Shown: positions 21,696 through 32,118 of the stretch, piece by piece | Position numbering within the stretch: the stretch's first letter is position 1 | Layout: every line of letters begins with the position of its first letter | DNA from: Paraphaeosphaeria minitans | Lineage: Eukaryota > Ascomycota > Dothideomycetes > Pleosporales > Didymosphaeriaceae | Assembly (NCBI GenBank): GCA_015832175.1 | Contig: WJXW01000002.1 | Span: 3,162,001 to 3,226,000 of the forward strand | Length of the DNA stretch: 64,000 bases | Reading direction: 5' to 3' | Program-made: the position numbers and the translations under genes | Notes under the pieces: generated by a model | The model's database searches: none | What the model saw: only the letters and a program-made list of their open reading frames with translations | Told to the model about the DNA's origin: nothing

Positions 21696-23926
21696 ATGAG
21701 TCTCGTGGTCGAGTACGTTGGGCGTCACGCCGTGCAGTTGCGGCCCGGCTAACAATAGACAGTCAGATTCGGCGCATCGACAGCCAGCTGGACCGGCTGC
21801 AGCTGTCCAACACCAACGACGACGGCGCGTTCGCCATAGCCGCCGAGGACATCGACGACCCGCACCGCGTAGCGCGCATAGAACAGTTGCAGCGCCTGAT
21901 CAAGAGCTTGTCGACGACGAACTCGGCAAAGCATTCACTCTTGCCTGCGGCCAGGATCCGGTCCATACTGCAGGAGGCGGATGTTTCCTCGCAGTGCGCA
22001 ACGTGCGCGCATCTGTTCGAGCAGGACGATTCAGACCGCTACCGCAGGCAATCGACCCACGCGCACGAGTCTTCGTACGAACATGAGCTGGAATGGCTTC
22101 TGCTCAGCAAAGCTACCACCCAGGCCTACGGCTACGTCCTGTCCACCATCCTTGAACAGACCATTCCGCTCGAAGACGACATATGGTACTGGGATGATAT
22201 AATTTCCACTTATCGCTTCGCCGGCCTGTATTCGATTCAGACTTCTCCGATTCGAATATACAATTGGTCTCGAGATGTGTATCGCGACGTGAAGGACAAG
22301 GGAGGGAGGCTAGCAGTCGATGGCTGGCGCGACTTCTACACATTGGTACGGGACACAATCAAAGACAGAAATGTTAGGGAGCTTCAGCGGAGGGTGGTAA
22401 GTCCGCTAGGCGTGGCGCGGAATGAGGGTCGGAAAAAAAGTGCAGCGTTGAAGCGGATGAGGATGAAGAATGCCAACGCTCTGGGTCTTCTGCTAGGAGA
22501 GGGTTTGGGCAGCGAAAGGTAAGCTTCACGCACCAAGTGAGAGCTGAGACACTAAGTGCAAGCAGCATACATGATGAAAGCTTGCACTCGCCGAGTCAGT
22601 ACGGGACTGCGGACAAGCGACATCGATGGAAGAGCACCGTAGCAAAGAGCATCGCACTCATGGATGCCGTCATACACAACGTCAATGACGCTGAATTGCA
22701 GGTCGATAAGTTCGACGATTCTGTTGCGGCCGCTACCCAGGACGATCATTACTACGAGTTACATGAACCCTCGGGAGAACGCACGGCAACCTCACTGAAG
22801 CCCGCTGATGTAGTCTCAAGACTGAACGGTCTACTTGACCACTCTCTTCCCGCATACACCTCAAAATTCCAGGCCACTGTGCGTGAGCATGGCCGACCAT
22901 CGCGTCTCGTTCGTTACTGGCTGCCAGCGTCGATAGCTCTTGTCTCATCTACTACCATCCTACGCATCGCTGTCAACCGCCAAGAAGAAATCCTTACGTG
23001 GGTCCGCGAATTCGGCCAAACTGTAATTGACTTTTGGACAAATTGGGTTGTCGAGCCAGCTAAGAAAGTCATCGGCACTATCCGACACAATGAAGACAGC
23101 GAGGTTTCGATTCTCAGCAAACGAAGTCTGGAATCCGACAGAGCGAGCCTTGAGCGAATGGTTGTAGACTTTACTGTACAGAATCCTGAAGGACCCGCCC
23201 TCAACGACACGCAGATTGCCGACATCCGTGCCAAAGTACGCGAGGGAGACTTAACGCCCGTTCTGAGAGCTTACGAGCGGGATATCCAGAGTCCTGTGAA
23301 AGGGGCCATCATGGGCAATCTCGCCAGTGCATTACTGATACAGGTGCAAAAGACAAAGGTCGACGTAGAAGTGGCTATGAGCGGAATTGATTCCATCTTG
23401 AAGAGCCAGGAGCTACTCTTTGGGTAAGTTTCTAGCATTGCCACAAAAGCGGTGACTGACCTTGAACAGATTTATCGGACTGACCCCAGGTGTGCTCGTA
23501 ACGGTTGGGTTGTATCGATGGATGAGAGGCATGGTCACTGGCCGCAAGGGCATGAAGCAGTTCGCGCGACAAGGGCAGCTTCTGCTTATCTTGAGGTACG
23601 TCACATTAGTACTGACCGGAAAACAGAAGTTTCTGGTCTCTGTTTTCTGTCTGCAGATGAACTGATGATTCCACAGAAACATTGACCGCATTCTCGTTGG
23701 AGCCACAGCGAACGAGTTTGGAGAGATGTACTACCGAGACCACGGCCTGCTTCTCTGCGAAGTACACCTGCTGAGACAAGAAGCCAGCAGAGTGCTTCCG
23801 AGACGCATGTTCCACGACTTCCTGCAGGAGATTGACGAGCTGGTCAAGATCCAGTCTGGGCTGCAGCGGCAGCAGAAGGTGGTTGAGCGGATACGGTGGG
23901 CGTACTCGAGGTGGTTCAGATCCTAG
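21696..23926 (+). CDS. NCA2: Nuclear control of ATPase protein 2 (mitochondrial)
   Basis: NCA2 is a mitochondrial membrane protein that, in yeast, controls expression of mitochondrial ATP synthase subunits 6 and 8. There are five exons: 21696-21712, 21763-22518, 22566-23423, 23470-23595 and 23677-23926. Introns are 50, 47, 46 and 81 nt, giving 668 aa. Exon 1 is only 17 nt. The N-terminal half is helical and soluble. A hydrophobic segment lies at LVRYWLPASIALVSSTTILR. The NCA2 C-terminal core is GFIGLTPGVLVTVGLYRWMR, then NIDRILVGATANEFGEMYYRDHG with GLLLCEVHLLR. All junctions keep frame and match the conserved core across the last two introns. It lies upstream of SEC4 on the same strand. Confidence 0.92.
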
Positions 23927-24029
23927 ATGGGTGCGCGATTGCATGAAGGCGTATTGAACTGTTAGAGTTGCGGAGTTGACCAAGTTACGCGTCCAACAGA
24001 TGGGCCTTCGTTGGCAGATGTAAAAGCAT

Positions 24030-24146
24030 AGCGTTATCTCCCATAAAGCATAGCAGTATATCCAGCGTAGCATTGTCTCCCATAAAGCATGGCAGTATTT
24101 CCAGCATAGCATTTCCTCCCATAAAGCATAGCAGTATATCCAGCAT
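24030..24146. repeat. Tandem repeat, three 39-bp units
   Basis: Three head-to-tail 39-bp units share CTCCCATAAAGCAT and TCCAGC and differ by a few substitutions. The repeat lies about 100 bp after the NCA2 stop, in its probable 3' region. The unit is 13 codons long and the minus strand is open across it, but there is no reason to think it is coding. Confidence 0.85.
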
Positions 24147-24573
24147 GGTCATGGATGTCGAGTTATCAGGCCGTTGCACGTCGGCTGGTGAGCTATGACG
24201 AGCCTTGACAGCGGCCCTGTCCGTGTGAGTGAGCGAGCGAGTCGTCTGTGGCGCTAATCTGGCTTGGCACGGGCACTCCAGCAGGAGCGGTCGGCGTAGG
24301 GCAGGTACGGTATCTATCTAGTCTACCCACGCATCACACTTCACGACGCAGCAACGCAAACAAATCGCCCCCCGATTCCTCGCGACGTACACTCCACGAC
24401 TGCCCCGAGGCTGCTGACTATACGCTTCTCACACTCCGGACCTCACCCACGCACCTTGCTTCCGGCCATACGTATCCTACACAGCCCGACTCGACCCCGA
24501 AGCAACGCGGGCGGGTGCAACACCGCAGCCTACTCTACAGTCACGCCGCGCGACCCAGCACAGACACACCAAG

Positions 24574-25364
24574 ATGGCGGGCACACGCAACTATGACTTC
24601 CTGGTAAGAACCACCGCTGCGCTTCTGGCGGCACCCATGGCCCGGGACCAGGCACCTTGACCGCCCGCCCCTCCTTACGCTGCTCCACCGTGCTGACCTG
24701 CGATCGCATAGATCAAACTGCTCCTAATCGGCGATTCGGGCGTCGGCAAGTCGTGCTGTCTGCTGCGATTCAGCGAAGACTCATTCACGCCGTCCTTCAT
24801 CACCACCATCGGAATCGACTTCAAGATCCGGACCATCGAGCTCGACGGCAAGCGCGTGAAGCTGCAAATATGGGACACGGCGGGCCAGGAGCGCTTCCGT
24901 ACCATCACCACCGCATATTACAGAGGTGCTATGGGCATCTTGCTGGTCTATGACGTGACGGACGAGAGAAGTTTCAACAGTATGTCGCTAAACTCTACTC
25001 GCGCACACTTCAGCATCTCGACGTACTAACACCCGCCATAGACATTCGCACATGGTTCTCCAACGTGGAGCAGCACGCTACCGAGGGCGTCAACAAGATC
25101 CTTATCGGCAACAAGTGCGACTGGGAAGAGAAGCGCGCCGTTAGCACGGAGCGCGGCCAGGCGCTCGCAGACGAGCTCGGCATACCCTTCCTCGAGGTCA
25201 GCGCAAAGAGCAACATCAACGTCGACCAGGCCTTCTACAGCCTCGCCGCGGACATCAAGAAGCGCCTCATCGACTCCGCGCGGACAGAACCCAGCACGAA
25301 CAAGGTCGACGTAGGGACTGATGCGGGCGGCTCAGGTGGCAGCATGGGTGGCAAGTGCTGCTGA
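24574..25364 (+). CDS. SEC4: Rab-family GTPase Sec4/Rab8
   Basis: Sec4/Rab8 delivers secretory vesicles to sites of polarised growth and recruits the exocyst. There are three exons: 24574-24603, 24712-24979 and 25042-25364, with introns of 108 and 62 nt, giving 206 aa. All G motifs are present: GDSGVGKS (P-loop), [17 protein letters not shown] (switch I and effector region), [11 protein letters not shown] (switch II), GNKCDW and VSAKS. The effector segment and [13 protein letters not shown] point to Sec4/Rab8 rather than Ypt1. A GG(K)CC end carries the double-geranylgeranyl site. The first intron after ten codons is long for this window. Confidence 0.95.
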
Positions 25365-26470
25365 GGCGCAGTGACGGAGCACGCACATCTAGGCTGCGTT
25401 CGATGGTGCTGTACGACGTGAAGGTGACGGCGATGCTGGCGCCCGCCCGAAACATGTGCGTACGTGGCCGCCGAGGGTAAGTGTGCCCACGCCGCAGACA
25501 TGTCACGGCGTCGCCAGACACGCCCTGTAGGAGACGCACGGGCGGCATCGTGCACACGTTGGGAGCGAGACGAGTTGAGTTGATATGACGGACCAGGCAT
25601 GTTTTCCTATTCCCCCACCTTACCTTTCTTGGATGGACGTTTCTGCTTGTCTCTACAACACTGGAGTTTTGGGTCTGGGCTTCGGTGGGGGGCTATGCAC
25701 GTGGGTCGGTATGTTATGTTGGTTTATACTATACTACCGTAGTACTTTGACAATGTCAAACCACACTGCACTGCACGACGGGTTTGCGTCGAGGGCCATG
25801 TGTGATGTGTCAAGGGAAGACGGGGACGTCTGAATGCTGAGCGCCGAGCGCCGAGCGACATTGACATGGACCTGAATGCTAGCATCCATGGTGTCACTCA
25901 CGACGAATCTCTTGCGCCGTGTTCCTCGGTCGGCACCACGTCGACATCAGTGTCTCTGCTCCTCTGCGTGGGATCGGGCTAATCGGCCCCGGAGCACGCT
26001 CCGCTACGGTACCGTAGGTGCTCTGTCTCTCGCACACATGACTCCCCACCATGCACTTTCACATACGCCACACCGCAAACGGGCATGCTTGGCCATGGCA
26101 TTGGTACTTTGCCATCATGTGTTTCGGGTGCTGCCGCAGGTGGTGGGTCCTGATGGCAGGTGTGTCGGATGCTTGAAGTGATGTGATGACGAACACGTTG
26201 GACTTGGATTTGTCTTTGGGCTGGGCAAGTACGCATGAGGGGTGAAAGAGCATGGCACGGTGAGGCAACGATGGTGGAAGAGGAAGGGTGGGTGGTCGTG
26301 GGATGCATGGATAAGAGCGAGGGCGATGTAGCTGATACAACAATGGTGTTCGGTATAGCATTGGTCTACCGGTAGGTACCTAGGTATTCTAGATCGTTGC
26401 TACGCTCTCACGTCCCCCCTCCTCCCCCAACCTTGTCCTCCCCCACTTGACCTTGCATCCACACAACCTC
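25365..26470. other. Intergenic between convergent genes
   Basis: This 1.1-kb gap lies between the 3' ends of SEC4 and the MFS gene. A GGTAGGTACCTAGG tract lies near 26371-26384, and a C-rich run follows before the MFS stop. Open frames here have no recognisable domains. Confidence 0.5.
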
Positions 26471-28819
26471 TCACAAACTCGCCTTCCCCCTGCTCTCAAA
26501 CGGCAACACCAGCACAAGCAACCCACTTGCCAAAAACAGCGCCCCGCTCACATACACGGGCGCGCTCGTCTCCAGATTCGCAAACATGGCTACAATCGGC
26601 GCCATGATGCCAAACACGCGGTTCGCACTCGCCGTGATCGCATTCCCCGTCCCGCGGTCCTTGGTCGGGAAGATCTCAGGCGTGTACGAGTACAGCACCG
26701 CGTACATGATGTTGGACATGAAGTTGTACGCGCAGTTCCACCCCAGCAGGGAGGCCGAGTTGAGCGCCGTGGTCGAGCAGAAGAGGAACACGCCCGTCAT
26801 CACCGTCGCGCCGGCCAGCGTGCCCTTCCGCCCGATGCTTGGTTGCTCCACCAGGTACCCGCCGAGCAGGCAGCCGGGGATGCCCAGCACGGCGATGATG
26901 AGGGAGTTGCGGTACGTCAGGTAGGTGGAGCCGTCGCCGAAGTCTGCACCGCGAGTGGCCTGGATGAAGGGCAGGAAGGCGTTGTACAGCGGGAAGCCGA
27001 GGCCGATGAAGGCCCAGACGAGCGTGATGAGGGTGGTGCTGTAGGCGAGTTTGGGGGTGGCGAAGAGCGCTTTAACGTGGGATGTGTTTATCTTTTCGAG
27101 ATTGCGCTTGACGGCGGCGGCGGCGTGGGAGCGCTGTGGCGTCGTCCCGGGGAGTGCGAGGGCGTTGCAGGCGGCAAGGTCGTCGAGGGTGAGGGAGGAG
27201 GTTTTGCCGTTGCGGCGCGCGACTTCGTGCACGACTTTTACGGCGTCGGCATCTTGCCCTTTGCCCATGAGGAATTTGGGGGACTCGTAGAGGGTGAAGA
27301 AGACGAAGCGTCCGAAGAACATGGCCATTGCCACGCCGCCCAACACAATCATGAAGTAGCGCCATCCCATGTTTTGCGACTTCGTGCAAATGGTGTCGGT
27401 CTCCTCGCAGGTGAGGTCGCCGAGCAGCGGCCACGCAACGAGCGTCGCAAAGACTTGCGCCAGCGCCCAGTCGATGGAGAGAACGGTCAACAACCACTGG
27501 TGACTCCCCGGCAGGAACTCTAGAAAAATCGCCGAATCAACGGGCAAGTTCCCGCCCACGCCGATACTCCAAAGACACGCAAACACCCCGATAGCAGCAA
27601 AGTTAGGCGACCCGGCGGCCGCGAGCCCAAACACCGCCGTGATAGCGATGGTAGCGTTGAACGCCCAGCGGCGGCCGAAGATGTCGCAGCCGAAGCCCCA
27701 GAATACGGCGCCGACGAGAAGCCCGATGTTCTGCGCGAGGGTGAGGTAGGGGGCGCGGTCGGGTTTGAACTCGAGACGGATGGGGGGCAGGATGAGCGAG
27801 GTGGCAATGGGCCAGAGGTTGTCTTGGGCCCAGCCGAAGCCCACGACGATGAAGAGCTGGGTGAGGTTAGCGGTGATGATACGTGTGAGTGTGCAGTGCG
27901 GGGAGGATATTGAGGATGTCCGCCTGGCCTTGGATTGCGTGATGGAGATTGATGATGTAGTTCCGAGGTAGGCAGCGGAGATGGCGAAGGTGGTCCAAGA
28001 TTGCGTAACGAAAATTGAAGATTTGGGTAAAGGCATGGTAGGCATGTAAAGTGTTGATGCGTGTACGTAGCAGAGATAGACGAGGTAGCTCGAGGCCTGG
28101 GCGGTCTTGACGGTGTCATTGTACATGGTTGGATATGTGGCTTGTTGGGCGTTGGAAGATCCGGGTGTAACTTGAAGCCATGATGGACTTGAAACCGTAT
28201 TTATGCAGGGCATAGCATCATCAATCCGAAGAGTATTGATACCGAGTCCCGTCCCCAAGTCCTGTTTCCATGGTCTGCGACTTTTCTCTGTATCTTGGGC
28301 GGCGCAGTCAACATCCATTCTGTTTCTTGCGAGTCGGGCAGTCTCAATCGTGTTCCGTTTCCTGGAGGGTGATGGTACGTACCCTGGTCCTTTACTCCTT
28401 GGTACTCTGTATTCTGGGCATCTCCTGGATTCCGTAGTACCGTACTCTGTAGTAACTCTGTGCCTATCTTCTGAGTGTGTCGATGTCTGAATGCCGTTCC
28501 AGGATACAGTATACAGTCGGTGGTTTATATCTGTGTCGGTCCCTGGACCCCGTCCGCCATAGGTATCTTGTCTTCCTCGTCATGTGCATCCAAGCATTTT
28601 CCAGGTCTCTGTCATTCGCCATCTGAAGGAAAGAGAAAGACACTATCTTACCTGCCACTGATAACTTCCCATCCCAATCTCCTGGATCGCCTTGTTCAGC
28701 ACCCTCGCCTTCGCCTCGTACACCGGGTCGACAGCCCCGTCCAGCACCGCCCCCGGTGCCTCCCTCAACACGTCATCAACCACCACCTCACCCCCTCCCA
28801 CTTCGTCTTCTCTTCCCAT
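26471..28819 (-). CDS. MFS transporter (sugar-transporter/SV2-like fungal branch)
   Basis: Exon 2 (27856-26471) encodes almost the whole transporter: QLFIVVGFGWAQDNLWPIAT as TM1, FGCDIFGRRWAFNATIAI as the loop 2-3 MFS signature, ESPKFLMGKGQ, a mid-protein cytosolic loop, and EIFPTKDRGTGNAITASANR near the last helices. Exon 1 ends with KARVLNKAIQEIGMGSYQWQ, which in this family runs directly into LFIVVGFGW. The donor CAG|GTAAGATAG at 28651 and acceptor CTCACCCAG at 27857 therefore define one 795-nt intron. With the first in-frame ATG (28819) the protein is 517 aa. The frame stays open upstream with no ATG, so a further 5' exon is possible. The substrate is unknown. Confidence 0.85.
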
Positions 28820-30183
28820 ATCTTCACCGTCACCGTAAGTTGAATCGTTAAAAGCAGCAGCACGACTGGCGTGCGAGCTCAGCAGGCCCTCCCGCTCTTC
28901 AAGTTCGTGTGCCACAATGACGCACTGCTCCTCTGTCTTCTTGGAAATGCAGACTCAATAGAAACTCTACTGAGCTGCGCGCGGAAATATGCGGCAGCTG
29001 GATGGCGGAGGTAGTACTATTTGTATGGACTGGTAGAGGATGGATGGGCATGCGAGGTGCGCGAGTGGAGCTGCCGGATAGGGCTTAGTGTAGGGGAACC
29101 CCGTGCACGGTGCACGGTTTACGGGTCTGGCGTCGGATACGCGATGTCGCCATCGGCGGCGGAGATTCGTTATCAACTTGCTTTGACCATTTGCCTGCCT
29201 TTGTGATGTAGCGGTGGACCAAGCCAACTATGCTCAGGCCACAGACAGCGCTCAGCGTGCTCTTTGCTTGCCTTTTCTGGGCCGGGGAGGCTGACGAAGG
29301 TGGGTCAGAAAACCGTGATGCGACGGGGAGAGCTGTTGGAGGTGGATGATCAGACAAGTAATAGGCAGCGGGTGTCGAGATCGGCGCCGCTAGGAGGCGA
29401 ACCCATTTTCAAGAGGACTTCCTGGGTTGGTCGCGTCAAACGCAGTGGAGAACACCCCAGGAACATGCCCATGGAAGAAGAATTCAACTTTTAGTTTGTC
29501 CAGCTCATTCCTAGTCCCATCTCGAGGACTTGCTATGCAAAGCGAAAGGAAAGAAAAGCCCTGCCATGAGCGGACCCTCATCTGCCGGCCACCTCTTCTA
29601 CAACAGTAGTCATAACCACAGCCATATAGCTAAATGCGGGTTTCAATACCACTTGCCGCAGTACTTTCTACCTTACAAGGGTAATCAAGTATTCAATTCA
29701 GCCAGAATAAAGTCCAGCGCGAGCCACTCCAATCTTTCAACTATCCTGAAGTCGATATACGATTTCGGCCCAACTTCGCGCATGGGGAAGACTGCTGTTG
29801 GCTTTGCAGAGCGCATCGGACCAAATAGTGCAGCTACACCTTCGAGGAGTTTCGTTTGAAGACCGCATGGCATGGACTCACTTAGATCGACCTGGGGTTG
29901 GCTCGGTGTTGTTCATTATAAATAAAGGATAGTACTTGGCAAGATAGCAGCGACATGTGAGACAAGTAGAAGTGGATGTAAATGCGTGCCCAATTATCTG
30001 GGCCAAGAGGGGTGAGTACGGAGACAGTCACTGGTATCACCAATTCAGCATCCCAGGACAATGATCGTTCCAGACTTGTTCTCTAGCATGTCTACAGTGC
30101 TATGCATGATGGTACATGGCCATGCGCCGCGCTTCATTAAGCATCGAGGCATAGCAGCAATATATCTCCCCAGCCCCACTGGC
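28820..30183. other. Intergenic, no supported gene
   Basis: This 1.36-kb stretch holds the promoter of the MFS gene, or an undetected short 5' exon of it, and the 3' flank of RPT6. Open frames around 29085-29357 and 29530-29859 lack domains and mostly lack an ATG. Confidence 0.5.
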
Positions 30184-31403
30184 CTACTTCCAGAGCTTGC
30201 TAAGACTGGTCGCCTTGTCGTCGTGCTTGTTAAGTACCTTCGCAGTCGCAAGGTCGAAGTCCTCCTGCGTGACGTGCACTCTCCTCTCTCTCAACGCGTA
30301 CATTCCGGCCTCGGTGCACACACCCTTGAGTTCAGCTCCCGAGCAGCCGTTCATCTTCTCCGCAATCTTGGTGAGGTTGATACCGCGGGTCAAGTTCATG
30401 CTTCGAGAATGGATCCGCAGAATATCCGCGCGAGCTTCGACCGAAGGCGGCGGGAACTCGATCTTTCGATCAATCCGTCCAGGTCGCAGAAGCGCGGGGT
30501 CCAGAATGTCGAGACGATTGGTCGCCATGATAATCTTGATGTTCTTCGTAGGCTCAAAACCGTCCAGCTGGTTGAGCAACTCCAACATAGTTCGCTGCAC
30601 TTCCGAATCACCGCCAGAGCTGCCCTCCACTCTGCTTGAGCCGATACTGTCAATTTCGTCCATGAATATAATGCTGGGTGCGTGCTCTCGCGCCATGACG
30701 AACAACTCGCGAACCATTCTGCTGCCCTCACCAATATATTTCTGCACCAGCTCGCTACCGGACACTCGGATGAACTTGCAGTCGGCGTGATGCGCTACGG
30801 CACGAGCTAGCAGCGTCTTTCCTGTTCCGGGAGGTCCATATAGCAGCACACCCTTCGGTTGTGCGATACCGAGCGATTCGAACAGCTCAGGGTGCTGCAG
30901 ACCAAGCTCAATGACCTCCTTGATTTCCTTGATCTGCTGGTCAAGCCCACCGATCATATCGTAGGTGCTGTCCGGGACCTTTTCTACCATCATGAGGGAG
31001 ACGAGCGGATCGACGGACGATGGCAGCATCTTTTCCAGCTTGTATGAGTCGCTCAATAATGTGACGCGCTTCCCCACAGTGAGCTTGGCAATATCCACGT
31101 TGTCGGATATGTCAACAACTGTCACATATCAGTGCTGCCCAGGTGAAATGCTGGCAGCCGGATCTTACCGTATTTCCCCTCGGGATGCACCTTGACGAGG
31201 ACTTTCTTGGTGCCCATGACCTTTACGACCTCGCCGACATAGGAGCCCGGCTGCTGCAGAAGGCCGAGCTCTTCTCGCAGTAACCGCACCCTCGAGTTGT
31301 AGTCATTCCGCTGGGCTTCGAGGCGACGGAGCACTGCCTGGCCCTGTATTATCTCCAGCTTCATCGACTCGATCTTGTTGTGGTAAAAGGTATCGAGCGC
31401 CAT
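30184..31403 (-). CDS. RPT6: 26S proteasome regulatory AAA-ATPase subunit Rpt6
   Basis: Rpt6 is one of six ATPases of the 19S base that unfold substrates and open the 20S gate. There are two exons (31403-31169 and 31118-30184) with a 50-nt intron, giving 389 aa. The start [18 protein letters not shown] leads into the N-terminal coiled coil. The OB fold follows ([20 protein letters not shown]), then the AAA domain: Walker A GPPGTGKT, Walker [12 protein letters not shown], the pore loop in [11 protein letters not shown], and the second region of homology [21 protein letters not shown]. The C terminus is SLSKLWK, matching yeast Rpt6 in length but ending LWK rather than LFK. It is divergent from the VNX1-like gene across 715 bp. 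Confidence 0.97.
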
Positions 31404-32118
31404 GGCGGTGGCGGTCGCGGGGGAGGTTGCGGGCGCGTTGTCGTTACGGTTCGGGAATGTGCGGGGGTGGGCCTGAGCGGGCTGGAGAGGCGCACACGGA
31501 AGGCGCGGACGAGCGAGCGAAAGGCAGCGGGGTGATGTATAGGGCTGGTGTTTGGGTGTTTGGATGTTTGCTCGCGGCGGCAGCTCTGTCATGACCGCCG
31601 TCACTCCGGGCCGACAGAGCTCCGGTCTTGCGCTAGTGCCAAAAGGGAAAGAAGCATCCGCAGGGGTTCCTTCATCCTCCCCACCGCCCAGCTCGCATCG
31701 CGGTAGCTTGCAGGTTGAAAGCGTATGCCCCGTTGAGGCGAGTTTTTAGGCGCAAGGGAAGCTGCAGGTGTAAGTTCTCCCACCTCTCGACCAGTGTTTA
31801 CTATTGTCGCCACGATGAGAGGCTATCGCGGCTCTGTGCCCAGCCAGCTGCAGCTCGATTCCTGGTATTGGTATGGATGGACGGCTGATCGGAACCCACA
31901 CAGTGTCATCTGCTCGATCACGCCGCTAGGCCCTCCAGCCTTCACGTTGCCTCGCTGTGTGATATGCAGTCGCTGGCTTTGTGTTCTCCCCCGCACCGTA
32001 AACGCCTTGTTGCAGGTGTCGCAGCGTTGTGAGCGCCCTGAGTATGACAACGCCCAGAGACGTCCCACCTCACACCACGAATAGCGGAACATCACCATCG
32101 CATCTCGCATAGAACGTT
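31404..32118. promoter_or_regulatory. Divergent promoter region RPT6 / VNX1-like
   Basis: This is a 715-bp spacer between two divergent starts. An upstream minus-strand frame continues from RPT6 through 31604 but is GC-rich and unlike the family. Yeast proteasome genes are driven by Rpn4 sites (PACE, GGTGGCAAA). I do not see an exact copy, so no site is claimed. Confidence 0.4.

Noticed and set aside
26447..27523. 358-residue plus-strand frame over the MFS gene
   Set aside because: It is antisense to a clear transporter exon, Arg/Glu/Gly-rich, has no domain, and arises from codon bias.
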